Shown: one piece after another, positions 30,101-45,400 of the stretch
Layout: every line of letters starts with the position of its first letter
Numbering within the stretch: the first letter of the stretch is position 1
NCBI GenBank assembly: GCA_963457665.1
Contig: OY735228.1
Span: 1,214,352 to 1,278,351, forward strand
DNA length: 64,000 nucleotides
Origin: Thysanoteuthis rhombus
Lineage: Eukaryota > Mollusca > Cephalopoda > Oegopsida > Thysanoteuthidae
Direction: 5' to 3'
Notes under the pieces: model-generated
What the model was told of the DNA's origin: nothing
The model's input: the letters and a program-made list of their open reading frames with translations, nothing else
Database searches by the model: none
Made by a program: the position numbers and the translations under genes

Positions 30101-33100
30101 TTTTTTTCCAGAAAAGAATGTCTAAGGGGGGGGTCCAAATTTCAGTATTTACAGGAAGCCATTTTCAAGTAATCATAACTCAGGATTCGTGGTCCCAACT
30201 GAAAAAAAAAAAAAAAAAAAAATCTAGCTCCAGATATTTCTGAACGTGCTGTAAAATGTTGCAGTTTTTCTCACATGTTTATTGTTGCCTTTAGAAATGG
30301 TACATTTTTGTCATTGTTATTTTCAATTTGTGCCATTTTTGAAACCTTATATCTCAAGATCTTGAGAAGAAAGATCCAGATTGTGACATTTTGCAGTGCA
30401 TTGATGCTACTTACTTCCTTGCCAAACAGAACTTCATTTCTGACCCGAAAGAACCCATGACGTTAGAGCAAAATTGAATATTGTCAAGTGGGACCATCGG
30501 TCCACTTGACATGGAATGACCCATTTGAATGTCAAGCATTCAAGTTTTATTCTCATTCATCTTACTTTCTTTTGATAGAAAATATTGCATGACAGAGAAT
30601 TAAGGCTTTTCTAATTTATTTTGTCTGAATCCTCATCATTATCTTCATCTTGGTTGTTGGTCACAACATTTCGGCCATTGTACCCTCCAGCCTTCTTCAG
30701 ATGTTTGTCATAGGAGGTAATCTTCTGGGAGAAAACCAAACCTTTCATTCAATTCATGAGAGTGAATTGCTCTCATTCCGTGGTCCATGCTGACGAATAT
30801 CTCTTATTCGTTGATTCATTTTTGTTAATTCAGTTATGTCACATGTCTGCTTCTTCCCTTGAACCAGAGTTTGATTATTTTCTTTTTTTTTTTTTTTTTT
30901 TTGCCTTACCCGACCCAGAGTCTGAACTTGAGACCACTGGCTACTTGATACACTTAATCAATGCTTTTATTCACTATACTATACAAAAAATTTTGTGTCC
31001 AGACCAAGTAAATTGATCTAAAAGTCATTCACTTCAGTTACTAAAGTTGTAAATAGATGTATTAAATACTTTTGCTGACAAAATATTAATGCAATATATA
31101 CACATGTGCAAAATATGAATATGTTGCAACCAATTTCCTCTTTAATTTTCTCATGACCTGTGAGACCAAAAAGCCTGTGCCCAACTGAAGGGGTGGAGTG
31201 TGCAGAAAATATTCTCACTTCAGGGGCGATCATTTTTTTATTTTACACGTTACACACTTATTGTCATAAGTAACTAATGTAAGAATTCATTTTTTTATTA
31301 CTATTTAATCCTGAATTTTTCTTCCTTTAAGCATAAATTTGTATGCATAAACCTGCAATCAATGATGCTATTTGGAGAAAGAGTGAAATGGAGATTGCTT
31401 TTTTAATCACATAGTTTTATTATTGAACCCTTTTTTTCTCCAAATGAAACGTTCAAAATTTGTTTGTGGCTTTGAAATTTTAGTGTGCAGTATAATCCTG
31501 TGTGACTGTGTGGATTTGAGGGGGACACAGGTTGCAATTCATGATGTTCACACATAAAAATACATGGAAATATTTAAAACCAGTCATTTCTTTGTCTTTA
31601 GTTTTGAGAAGGGTTGTTAACATTCAAAGAGGATTTTGATGATTGAACTTCTTGTTCTTTGTGTTGTTGGCTCAACATTTGTGCCGATCCATTCTACAGC
31701 CAATAGGGATCAGGTATGGAAATCCAGGCGTGGAAAGGAAAGGAAAACACCTGAATCCCACATTGATTAGTGTTGCTACCATTGAAGAGAAAAATTCTAT
31801 TTACCTCCATCTCAGTCAGATGGTAAACATAAAAACACAGAACCCGTTTCCACTTTTCGTAGCTTTGGTTGTTCAATAATAACAGATGTATTAATTTCAT
31901 TTACGTTTGCATGTTGTTATGGTTGATATATATTTGAGACTAATGATGGGATCTTAGTTGTCAACTCCTTTGCATGTGTCTAGCTAGTAAAACATTTTTT
32001 CTATAGTATCAAAATTCTTGTCTTAATTTTGTTAGACTGGGTGTATTAATCATTGTGTATGATAGAGTCAGACAAGGAAAATAGTCTGTGTTTGTTAGTT
32101 CAGAACATTTTGATCGTGCGCCCTCCAAGCTTCGTTCAGTTTTGTTGGTTCGAGAATGTGGAAACACTTTTTTTGGAGCACATGCTCGATTGGACTGGTC
32201 ACATCCCATCCAGACATACAAAAAATCTGATGTAACGTATCCAGTCCAATTGGGCATTGAGAAGTGTTCCTGCATTGTAGAACCAACAACATCTGACCAA
32301 GGCCAGTGGATACACAGCCTGAATATTGTGAATGAATGAACGCATCGATGAGGTGAATAGTCTGACCTGATGTATAATGAGTATCAGAATTGTTTGTTTT
32401 GAGTATTTCATGATCATCATTAACCCTTTATTTCCTTGTACTTATTTTGAGTATGGGTTTGTCAGGGAGAGAAGAAGAAAAAACTTTACTGTTTTTCGTG
32501 ATACAACACAATCTTTTCTCTCTGTAAACTGTTGATCAGTGTCATATCTGTTCTTTGAGGCAGAATTTTCTGAGTTTAGATTTTCTTATGAAATCTTTCA
32601 CGTCCACATGTAAAATGACCTGGAAGTTTCAGAGCTTTTACTCAAGTATGCAAGTAGATAATGAATTTTCTTCTACTGGACCAGTTATCTAGTGAGCTTT
32701 GTAGTAGTTTGCTGCTCAGCTACCCTTTGTTTTAATTTTTGTCGTGTGGTTGAATTGTCTTCAGAGGAAGATTAGTGGATTTATATTGATTAAACATTGT
32801 TTTTGAAGTGGATTAGTTTCTGTTAAAAACAATTTCGTTCTTTAGTTTTCTTTGTTTACTTTTCATTATTTGTTTCATATTGTATAAATAAGTGGATTAA
32901 TCAAGATGAAACAGACCCTGATTTAGAAGTGGATTCATTTGTATCTGGTAAATAAAATTTGATTTACTTTTCATTGTTTATTTTATATTCCAAGTATATA
33001 TTGAGTCTTGATGCAAATATTGGCGGCACTTCCAGTCCTAAGCAATCAGTTATCAACAAATTTGATATTGCAAATATTTCTGCTTGTTCTTATTGAAATG

Positions 33101-36100
33101 AGAATATATTAATGATCTGATTATTCCAACAAATCCCAACTTGGGTTGGTGATGACATGAATTCTTTCTTAGATGTTTGTATGTACGCCCATGTTTTGCA
33201 ATTAGCGCACAAAAAAAATTAATGTGCACACAAAAGGTTAGTTACTCAAACTAATGTGATAATCATACTTATAATTATAAGTATCATATATTTTTACTTA
33301 TTGAAAATATCAACAATGATCAGTTGAGAGATTATCTAGTTGGTCTGTTTTTCGGGGGGTATTTTGTTGTTATTTCGACGTAGCATCAGATAAAAATAAG
33401 AAATACTCGTTGGTGTTTCATTTAATAGAACAACAAACAGAACAAAGTCGTTCAAAGTAAAGAATAAAATCTAAACAAATGTAATCTGTATTGATTAAAA
33501 ACCTACCAATAAAGTTTCATTGGCCATGAGAGATTGGCAGTGCCAAAATTATCTTTGAAACAATTTCAAGCTTACATTTGCACAAAAATTCAGTGCAGAC
33601 ACATCTTTGTCATAGGAAAAATTTGCACAACATAAGATTTTGCTCAAATTGGCAATGACATGCCACGCCACCTAGTGTGATTCTTTTTTCCATTCTTGAC
33701 AAAACGCTTTTGCTATCACGTGTTAACTCATTGTTGATGGCCAGATTTACAAATTTTCTATTCTTTGTTACTTACCCCAAATCCTGTTCACTTCTCCCTT
33801 GGTTATTTTTTTTTTTATATTGTGACACTACATAGGTATTTCATAGGAAGAAAAGTTTTGTTGACTGATAAATATCAGCTGTGACCTATCAGCTGAAGTA
33901 GACGTTCACTAATCTGGTACCATTGGGATCTGAGGAGTGCCAGATTAATGAAAATGCTGAATCATAGAAGGATTACCCTTTAACAGTTACTAACCTCCTC
34001 ATTCATTGTACATTTAAATAATCATGTAAATTAGTACAAATTAAGGGAACTGGAACATTAAATCCAGTCCTTGTTCTTCATGAAACATTTGCTTTCACTT
34101 TTACCATATCTCCAGACAATTCAATACCTTCACTTACACAAAGCTTTACCATTTCATCAAAATTTCACATAGTTCCAAAACTCCTCCCGTCTTGTTTTTC
34201 TTACATCTGTTTCTTGGAGTGACTCTCAGCAAAAAGTATAACAGTCTTTCTCTGTTTTTTACTCAGTTGAAGAGTCAATACTGTAACACTTGCACGAGCT
34301 TTCCTTCAATAAACCAATGTCCAGTTTTTATTACAGTTCTCCCTCATCTTCAATTGATAACATGCAGTGTTTTTGCATGAAAGCACAGGTTGCACTTCCT
34401 TTAATCATTGGAACTATAAGTGAGGTTTGTTAAGAGCAAATGATATTAATAAATACAGGAATCACCTGCTTGTGTTGACAGGTGAACAGATCTTGTGCAA
34501 CAGGTTGGTGCATTACCATGGGAAATTTGAGATCACAGAGGCCTGGAAAATATGAAATTAGTGAAGGAACTGGATTACAAGTGGCTGAATTAGTGAAGCT
34601 CTATTGTCTTTTGCTCGCTTGTTGTCATGTGAGACGTGCAAATCATGACAGCCTTCTCTTAATTTTGTAAAGGAGAGGAGTGACGGAACGGTCAATGGCA
34701 CAGGGGATAGGATAGGTGAGCCGAGTTCAATATCCAGCTGAAACAGTTTGTGTTCACTTTGCGCTAAATTCTTTGGGGAAAGTTATGAATCTACCCCCCC
34801 CCTCCACTTCCTATTGGTGAATAGTATGGCAAACTGGGCTCTCTGGCTATGTTTGGCAACAAATCTAGGATTCCAAATCAGTCCTGAAGAGGGATAGGCT
34901 CTGTTAGGCTATCTTGCCCTTGACTCATCTGTGGTGCAGCAATATCCCTGCACTGGTGTACAGGCTGAGAAAAACATTTTGAAAATATTTCTATTGGAAT
35001 AAAAGGAAATGATTTCCATCTGTGCATGAATAGAAGTTGTTAAAATCTTAGATGCTGATCAACGATGCTGCACATCAGCAATTACAGTTGAGCATCCTCA
35101 TCCTGAGAGTCATCCTGATGAACTACATTTCCTTTCAGAAATATCATGCTAATAAGAATTGACCTGCCATGAATTTGTTACCGTTTGTGCAGTTTTCAAA
35201 TAGGATGAGAACATTTTCTCTCATTGGAATGATTATTTTTGTCTTCCTTTTGACTCCTTCAAGAACATAGAGCTGAAAAGTGGTTTCAGTTGTGAGTAGG
35301 TTTTATGGGGTGGTGTCATTAATCCCATGCCAAAGGCAAACTGTCTCACAGGGCTGAAGAGCTGCAATTGCCCAGTTATTCATCCATGGTAGGGGGTGTG
35401 GATTCATACCTTTTCCAGGGGCATTAGTGCTAATCGAATGCAAGTAGTTTCAGCCAAAACTCAATTAGCCGATTCTGTTTCCCATCCCGGTAAGGGTTAC
35501 CCTCTCCACCCACCCCCACTCTCCTCCATTAGAATAAATATAACACGTCCTCCATATTATCATTATTGTTATTTATTGGAATGTAAGCAAAATCTTCCGT
35601 CTATAGACTTGAAAATTGGTACAAAGTTTTCTAATACATAATGTCTATTTTTATTTCTATCTTGAGATCATCACCTTTTTCTCAGCTGATCAACTCTGAT
35701 AGAATTCAGCTCATATGAATTCTTTTTTGTCTTTTATTCATTAATCCAGCCACACTATCTAGCAGAGCATTTTGAATAATAATGATATCAATCGAATCTC
35801 AATTACAGGTGTCTTCGGTTAACGACCAGGTTCCTTTCTAACGACCTGGTTGGTAAATGAAAGAGTCATTAAATTTAAAGTTTCATTTTAAGGATCATTT
35901 AGATGCTTGTACTCCAACATGAATTCTCTACTCCTTGTTATCAATTATTGAATTGATTTGTCCCTTAGTGAATTTTTAATTATTCCCTAGGCATCAGAAT
36001 TTTAGAATATTTTATTTTTAAACTTTTTTTTTTTCAAAAAATCAAGATTGACTTTTTAAAAGAGGTTTTAAAAAAATGGTCCTGAGCAGGGAGATCCATT

Positions 36101-39100
36101 GTCTAACCGGTCAGACCAAATCTCTTCCTCTACATTTATCTTCAATTTGCTTATAAATCAATCGACCTATTTCTTTGTTTTCTTGTCCATTGATTGATTG
36201 TGTGTTGATGTGTCCTTGACTAATCCAGTTGTCTTCAGTTGATGATGTCCGATTTGAGGCGGCCAGTGTCTTGGCTCAGATATTTGAGAAACAGGTAAGT
36301 TGATATCTCCTTGCTTTTTTTTTTCCATCTTGAATGATTTGATAAAATGTTTTGGAAAAGAATTATTTCAAATAGCTATGTGCATCAAATATGTGAATTG
36401 CCAACTAGTATTTCATGGAGAAAACAAACTCTGTTCTATTATATCTCAGTTAGTGCTCTATGTACGTTCCTAAAAAATACAGCACTACGGATGTCAATAT
36501 AATGTAAATAATCTTGATAGGTTATTTTTAACAATAATACGAACATGATCCCACTGAAAATATTGTGCCAACAATGATTTAAAAAGAATGATGTTGTTGT
36601 TGAGCCTCAACAAGATGGAATGGGTTAGTGCTGTGTATCTCATCTGATGGTTACTCTCTGGAACTGGTGAAATATCATAATGTGTTGATATGTATTGCTA
36701 CATGATGAATTATTGTGTATGTGTTTATTCTCATATATATGGTACATTAACCTAAGTGTGCAGTATACAGTTATTTTAGAGACTCTCCAGGATGCTCTTT
36801 TTTTATCATTATTTAATTTGAAAATCTAGATCCCTAAATTTATTATAGGAGAAAAAAAAAATCGCTATAGTGAATTGTTGCCAAACAGGGTATTACTGTA
36901 TTCATGTTGAGTTTCATTTCCTACTGCTTCTTCCATTACAAATTGAAACCACTAGTACACTTCATGATATGTGTACACCAATGGCATCCAACCCCATGGT
37001 TGCAACCCAAGTGAGTGTTGTAACATTATTTCGATGTAAAGTGTCAAAGAGGCTCTGGCATAGGAAACTCCTAAAATATTCCAGTCAGTTTGTCCCTGAA
37101 TTTAGTATTTGTGCAACAGAAAGCAAACACAAAGTTTCAAACTAAGTAGGTACAATTCATACGTGAATTAGTTTTAAAATTGTACTGACATGACCTGTAT
37201 TTTTATTGCTAGTGAATTTTCTCCAGTCTAAAAAGGTTGAGAAAGATTGTATTATGTTCTTTTCCTCTTCCATCAGCTTCAAGTGGACCTTGCTAAACCA
37301 ATCCTGAGACGAGCAATTGAAATCTCTCAACAAGCTCCATACTGGCATTGTCGATTACTTTTTCATTTAGCTGTAAGTTTGATATCATCATCATTTTATT
37401 TTTATCTATTTCAGTACCTTTCACTTTTCAAATTCTGTTTCTTACTAATCTATATTTATTAAATTATTTGTAACTGGACCATGGCCTGTTTCTTTGCTAA
37501 CACTCCTCATGAATGTACAACTGGCTCTACTGATACTATGTGAAACACAGTGGAGTGGGGCTAGAAAAGAATTTTAGATAAATTAGACGGGTTAGTGTTG
37601 GCTGCTTCTGATACTATAAATATGACAGTCGGCTCTTATCATATATGCTAGCATAGTATCCATAAGAAAATGATGGATTTTTTTGGATAAATTGATGTAA
37701 AAATATTTTTATTTTTTAAACCTTGTTTCAGTCATACGTTTTGCTCTCTCCCTCTCTTCAATCAGCTTTGAAGAGAGTAAAACTTATCTCTTCACCATAA
37801 TGTGAACAAACATACAAAAAAAAACTAAACTTGCTGACTAAGGTTTTTATCTGTATGTATTATGATTTCATTCAGGATTCAATGCCTAAATGTCCAAAGC
37901 CCTTCTTAAACCTTGTAAAAAAAGCAAGTTGCTTATCCATCTAGGGTTGTCAGGTGCTCTTTCTCTTGCACATGAATAATTCTTGTGTGAAATTCAAAGG
38001 CAATAAACACTTTCTCTGTAAAAAAAAAATAAATACTGTTCAAATTAGAGCAATCTTTTCCCTGTGGGTCAGTCTTGTATTTATAGAGCTTGGATATTTG
38101 CACAAATAAATATTTGGGTTTGATTTTAGGTAAGAAACAGCAGTTTACTTGTAGATTTTAACTGAGATAATTCCTATGGCTTTAGGAGAGGTTTTGGCTT
38201 GAATTCAATGTTTCTGTCTGGCAATTGCTAATGAACACCCCCAATCTGGCAGTTAAAAAAAAAAAAAAATTTTAATCACATGTGAAAGACATAGGAGGAT
38301 ATCTTCAGTCTCATAATTTGCTGTTAGTGTTTTTGTAGGCATAGTCCAGATGCAAAATGGGTGGCTATGAACCACAATATGTACAAGGTTGGTGAGACTC
38401 ATTACAACCACACACCTGGGAAAGAGAGATTTGATTTAGCTGAGGCAGTTTAATAGTTATTATCAACTTTGTTCTGATACCCTTTGGAAGAGCATGAATC
38501 CAACTCTTCTCCCCTATCCAAGCTATGGGTTGGATAGCTGGGCAGACTGGGCTCTCTAGCCTTGGTTGGGAACAAGTCTAGGAGAAGGACAACTCTGAAT
38601 TCAAAACCAGGACTTCCCGTTCCCACAGGTAAAACCAGCAAAAATGTTTGGGTTGGAGCTTGCGATCCCACCCATAAACCCCAATAGCTGAAGTATAATC
38701 AAGCTGAAGGACCAATTGTATCCAGGATATACGATCAGGTTTTATGCAAAGTGATCTTGGAAAATTTACCTGAACCATCTTTCATCATGAAATCAGTTTT
38801 CCTTTAGGAATCTCCCGTCTATGTTGCTTTAATCGCTGAACCAAACTTATGGGTGCATTAGGGAACTTAGCTGTGGTAATTCAACTGTTTACACATCTAT
38901 TTTGTGTTGTGGGGGAAATAGACTTAGAGGTGACCAGCACCCAAAGTGGAATCACTCATTTCATTCTGTGCTATTCTACCCATAACTGGGGTGGGATAGA
39001 TGGATTCATGCCTTTCGCAAGAGAATTAGTGTGAAATAAACACAAACTGTCCCAGTGGGAGTTAGTTTGTTTTTTTTTTACTATTATGCACTTGCCCACC

Positions 39101-42100
39101 TAGCCCATGATGAGGCAAATCCTTCTTGGTTTTTTGTGCTCTCCTGCCCCCAGAATTGACCCATAGAATCTGGTACTCTTTCTTGATACTCTATTAACAT
39201 GACCCTATCAAATCCTCTTATACCTTTTTTTCCCTCCTAACAAAACTATCAAATTTAATGCACTCGCTTACATGGCTCAATGGTAGAAAACAGAAGGTTC
39301 TATCTCAGCTGTCAAATTGATAAAACTTTTCCATTCACTGATCTAGAATGAAAGACAAATGTATTTGCTAGATTTTCTTGAATAAAAGTCAATCAGAATA
39401 CATTCTACTATTCACTAATTATTAAAAACGCTGAAGGAAATAATGCATAACCCATGTAGATGTTGATGTTCTAATAAATGGATTACTTGGAGAAAATATC
39501 TTTCAACTTTTCCATGGTCTATAGACTCCGTATTCAAGAAGCAATTAACTCTTGAATTTTCTCAAGAATGGTAAAAATGTTCCAATTAATAGAATTAATT
39601 AACATTTCTTGTAGGCACCAAAGGCTATGTAGGTTTCTGTATGTTTTGTGCAGTCCTCTAGTAATTACTTCTTCCTCTTGTGAAATGAACACATCCCATA
39701 CCCAGGGAGAACCCACCCTGTCAGCCCCCCCTCCCCTCCCCCAAGTACTGGTGCCTTGATCCTGGCTGATAGCTCAATGGTTAAAGCAGTGCATATATAG
39801 TTATGGCTGAATAGAGTTGGACACAAGTTCTTATACTGAATTTTTAAAAAACCTTGTGCTGGATCAGTACCTAGATGGGTGACCATTTGGGAATACCTGG
39901 TAGGGATCCTCTATTGATTCCATTAATCCTTTTAAAGAGGAAACTCTGCTTATTTACCCAAGTCAAAACCCTCTAGAACATAATTAACACTAATGTATGT
40001 GTATTTAATGCAAATTGAAAACTTTCCACGTTATCTCATCTATTTATCGGTAGTTTTGAAACTGGGTTCTGTGGTCAAGTCAATTGTACATTCAGTAAAA
40101 ATTGAGGATTTTCCACATTGTTTCATCTTTTTATATTATTCAAACTTTGATCGCATAATCTCATTTTTCTGAAAACTTGATCATCATCGTCCTTGCATTT
40201 ATTTTGTTTTTGCTTTTGGCATAAACTTGTGGGAAGTATTTCTTTGTAGAGCCTGCTTAATGGCCTTTTTACAAAGTTCCAGGCCAATCCCAGACAGGTG
40301 GTTGGAAAATTAGAGGTGGTTTTTTTTTTTTTGTCATTTGACTTGGAATGATTCCATCAGATTTTGGAAAAGATATTGGAGATCAATCTTGGGTTTGTTG
40401 GATCATTCTACTGTGATGTCAGGTGTGGAATTTTCCTCTTGTGACCTTGTTTTGGGCCGTTTGGAACTCTTCTGTTCTCAGAGTTTCAAATGAATTGTAT
40501 CAAAGCTGTAAAAGCAAATGGAATGGGGTTGGAGATTAAGGTTGTAAAATTGTGGCCTATCCAAATGATGGAATCACTTCCAGTTGGATAACTTGAGAAT
40601 AAACATGAAAATATCGATTAAATCCTTTTTCCCCCTGATGTGCACCATACAGAACTGTTCTGCCATTTTCTACTCCAAATTGCGAAACACTCTATTCATG
40701 TCCTGGGTGCAAAATGAAGCTGTGTATGAGCTGATACAATACATAAAATGAATGCTTTAACCTGGTCATTGCATTTTTTCATTAGACTAGCAGAGCTTCA
40801 AATATTATTAAATATATTCCCAAAGCAGGTTTGATATGAGTAGTTATTGCTTTATTATTTCTGATCAAAATTACTTTGTTATAGTTGCAATTATTGACCA
40901 AGTTAATGTAGATTGCAAGGAAAGTGAGACTCATTAAACAGTATTCCCTCCCTGCTTTAACACAATTTCAATTCTAGCCACCCTTCTATGGCTACAATTT
41001 AGAAATAAAGAGTAAGATCTTGCATCCCTCTGATAAGAGGTAAGCATAGTGAGTACCCAGCTGCAATGACCACTCTACCACAAGCTTTCATGGCCACCAG
41101 AAGTCAATTTTTGCCTTTTTAAACCCTCTCTTTTCTCTGTCTATTAGTGCATGTTTGAGAACTAATAATATTATCAAGGCAATTTCTATTATTTATTCTT
41201 ATTAGATGAAGTATTGTAACACAATATCTTATTAATTTTAACTGCTTCGTACCTTAATCTCAATTTTGAAAATTGTTTACTGTTTGTTTTTCAGCAAATC
41301 CATGCATCTGAAAGAGAGTATGCATCTGCGTGTCAGCTATTGGGTGTTGGTTCAGATTTTGCTCTTACGGCTCGTTCGGATTACCTCCGTCTTCTCTTCC
41401 TTCTCAGTAAAGGAATGGTGAGTCTGATTTATGAGAACCCTTTCGCAGTGCTTGCAAGAAAAAGCAAAAGATCTTTTGAGGCCCATTTAACCCTTTCAAG
41501 AATAACCGATTGAGGTGCTTAATGCCTAGATTTCTTTTTAAATTGTTCAAAAAAATTATTCTTGAAAGAATAATTTTCTTGGATAATTTTTGATTCAGTG
41601 AAATTTTTAAATCAAAAACTTCCCATATTTTAAAAAACCCAAACCAAACCTGGCTGCTTCAGGGTTAAAATCCACTCCAACTTCTATTCTGACTTGAGAT
41701 TAATACAGCAACTTTTGTATTGTATGCATGATAAATGAAAAAATATTTTTCAATATAGATATATTTATTCATTAGAGTGAAAAAAACCCCTCGTGTATTT
41801 ATTTGTAACATAAATTTTGGTACTTATATTAGACTTGTCTGTTTGGCTTGGTTAATTAGAGAGCCAGCTACCAATCACTTGGTCGTGATTTCAAATCATT
41901 GTAGGAAAGTGTTTATTTCATTGCATATTCTAGCATAAATTTTGATAGATATTTGAAACTTACCAATTTAGTTGGTAAGAATCACAACTTCCAAGTAGCC
42001 AGTCGTGATAACAATACATTTGTTCCATTAAAGCGTTTATTCTGGAATAGATTGAAAAAACATGGAATTAGCAAATAATCCATTCTACATGTCTATCCTG

Positions 42101-42370
42101 TTCAGTCATAATATGAACTAATTTCTGCATAGGTTTTATACTATGATGACATTTTCTGTGGTTGTAAAGGCTGGGAGAATCTCACATGCTTTATTTTTTG
42201 TGACACGTACGTCCCGGTAGGCTTTTAAAAGAGATCTACCAGACATGTATATTTCAGTAGTCATAGAAAGCTTTAGATGTCCCAGAAGTTTCAAAAATCT
42301 TCTTGTGTTTCCTCCACAATCATCACTTTTAGTTATGTCTAATGTGGTTGATCAACATGTGCCACATATT

Positions 42371-42411
<41 letters not shown>

Positions 42412-45400
42412 CCATTCCTCTTGTTCCTGGGTAATTATTATTTTCTAATTGATTACATTTAGAAGTATAGAAAATGTCTATTATTCCTTTCAAAATGTGC
42501 ATTTGTGACCTGGACAGTGACATTTCGATATCTACTGATTTCTGATTGGACAATGGCAAATCCATACATTTTTAATCTCATTAAGTAAGAAAAACAACTA
42601 TGTATGAGCATCACCATCCTGATCCAACACAAAATTGGAAAGGAATCTATGAATAATAAGACTCTAACTACAGATTTCAGAACTTCAAGTAATGTGCTCT
42701 GTAGTGATTGGGTTTTAGAGTGTGTATTATTTCATGTTATGAGCTGGTCTGGTCACTCCTAAAAGGTTATATTACAGTAAATTTGTTACTTTGATATTAG
42801 TTATGTTCACCTTTCAGTGGATCATTGACCAGTTTTAAAGGCAATGGTTTAGATGTTTTTCTTGCTTGCTTTCTTTCTTAGCATTATTTCTGTTTGCCTT
42901 TCAGTTGCTGCTGGTCGATAAAAAAGTATCAGAAGTGAAAGAAGTGTTGTCATTATCAGGTGCATTGATTGAGCACTACAAAGGTTCCCCGACCCAAAAA
43001 GAATCCCTCAATGTTTTCTTTTTAGTTCTTCAAGTCTGTCACTATTTAATGGCTGGACAAGTGAGTACACATCCCTCTTTATTGCAACTTTCAACATTTT
43101 GAAACGTGTGTATGTGTGTGTATATAACTGAGCCGTATTTGGTGCATATTTTCGACCATCAAAATAGATTTAATAGTGAAGATTACCATGTTCTTGCAAT
43201 CCAATCGCCATCGAATATCTTTAATTATCTTTATCTTTCGCCAGCGAAGTGGAGTGGGGGGGGGAACGAAGTCTCACTTGAGTAAAGGGAGGTAATTCTC
43301 TGAATTATGTTCCTTGAATTCCTCCCCTTCTTTTTCCATATTTACCCCTCTAGAAATTATAAGTGTTCTGAATAAATTCATTTGAATTTGTCTCCATTTC
43401 TATAAGAGTATAATTCTGCAACTTTTAGAATGCTTCTTTAAGAAATAAAAATTCAATTCAAATTTTCATCTTGCACTTGTGTTCAAGTTGACGTGATAGT
43501 GGTTGCCTTATTTTGTCTGTCTGTTTTTCTTTCCCTTCAAATTATTTGCGCAATTTCTCATAATCCATGTTTGACTTCACTACTTTAACTGTTGCTTTTC
43601 CCATGACGTTGGATGAGGGTTTTGAATCTGAGTTATCCATCTCAGAGGCTGGATGCCAACGAAAGATCAAGAACCCGGTCTAACCTACTAGTTGTTCATT
43701 GCTGGCAGGAGAAGAGATGGATTTATGACTTTCCTAAGGACATTAATGCAAAGTGAATGCCAACTTTGAATATTAGATGTATTTTTTGAGTTTATTGAGC
43801 AGCAGCTGGGAATTGAATTCAGTTTGCCAGTTCCATTTTCTGCCCTGTAAACTACTTGGCAACCCTGCACCGTCTTCCTTGTATCTTATGAAATCCCAAG
43901 TTTGCTGCATAGTCTGCGAGGTCAACCCAGAGTCTTTCAATTTATTTTATTGAATATTATTTTATGCAGTTACCTCACTACCGGTAGACTTCTACAAATG
44001 CATTGTACTAGCCCGACTCTCAGTAGGACATTACTAATACTCTTGTGATTTGATGGTTTAACAAATTAATTACTAATGACAAAGATAACAATAACATCAT
44101 CAGAAATATTTCAAGTCCAAATCATTTCATTGTTATCAATATTTTTGTTACTTACTCTTTATTTATTGTGAACCTGTAATCCAGTTAGCAGGACCTTACA
44201 ATCCAGTAATGGGTTGGGAATTGTACTCTGAAGAACTTTGGTTTATCTTCTGTTGGAACATATTTGTTTCCATCCAGCTGGAATTATCGTTCCAACATTC
44301 ATTACTTTCAGTTGTTTTTTTTTTCCTTCTTCCTTTCTTTTTCCTTTGAAAAAAAATCTAATATTGAGCACTTAATTCACTAATTTGTTTTCCTTTCAAC
44401 TGAGTGGATTTTTTATTTGTACATTATTTGTTTTATTATATTTCAATGCCGATAAGAATTTTAAAATTTCCCCTTGTAAAACATTCAATGGTTTGATTTC
44501 TACTAATTTATTTCCTAATTTTGAGCCGAGATCTAAAAAAAAAAAATTCTTTTATCTCCAGGTGAAAAGTGTGAAGCCTTGCTTGAAACAACTCCAACAG
44601 AGCATTCAGACAGTCACTCAATTGCATTCTGATGATGGTAAGAACATCATTTTGTTTTATTCTTCAAAGTCACATAAACCAAGTATATTTTTATATAGGT
44701 CACTCTTGCCCCCCTGGGGGGGAACAAATGAAGGAAAGTATAATAGTGAGAACAATCATGAGATGACAATTCAAAGTGGTGAGGCTGAAAATCTGTTCCA
44801 TAGGTAGGATTTTCACTTGTCCCTGAAGAGAGCCAAAAAAGGGGCTTTGGCCCCAATAAGGGATCATGGATTTGAACTATATATTTATTGAATCATACAT
44901 TATTTGAAAATTATCTGTATAATGAACTCTTTTATCACATTTGATTTAGATATCTTTGGGAATTTCACAAGAGATAAGTGGAATATACATACATAGATGG
45001 GAATCAGATCATTATTATCAGTGAACATGAACACTTAACCAAAATCAAAAAACTTCTTTTTTTAAAACCTTGGTCCATTGAGTATGCTTGCCAAATTTGG
45101 CTTGGTTGTGACCATGATGTTTTTGGTGGCCTCTCTAGCAGACATTAGTGAATAATATTGATATTGATTTATCCTGTTCTAAACTCAACATTAAACAAAT
45201 CAGTGTAAATAAAAAATAACTTTTGGTCTGTTTGATTCAGTTGTGTTGATTCTTGTTGTTGTTGTATTTCTGTCAGAACCTCTTTCAAGTAACCAGATTG
45301 ACCAGTTCCAATGGCTGCCAAAAGAACACATGTGTGTCTTAGTTTATCTGGTAGGTTCTTTTTTTTTCCTTTTCTTTTTTCCTTTCTTTTTTCTAACTTG

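Noticed and set aside
36229-36237. Second acceptor (after 36237) for MAU2 exon 3
   Set aside because: It would shift the phase relative to exon 2 and shorten the conserved block. The first acceptor fits frame and length.
39762-39950. True 5S rRNA gene
   Set aside because: Only the internal control region is present, and the 5' and 3' parts needed for the 5S stem are lacking.
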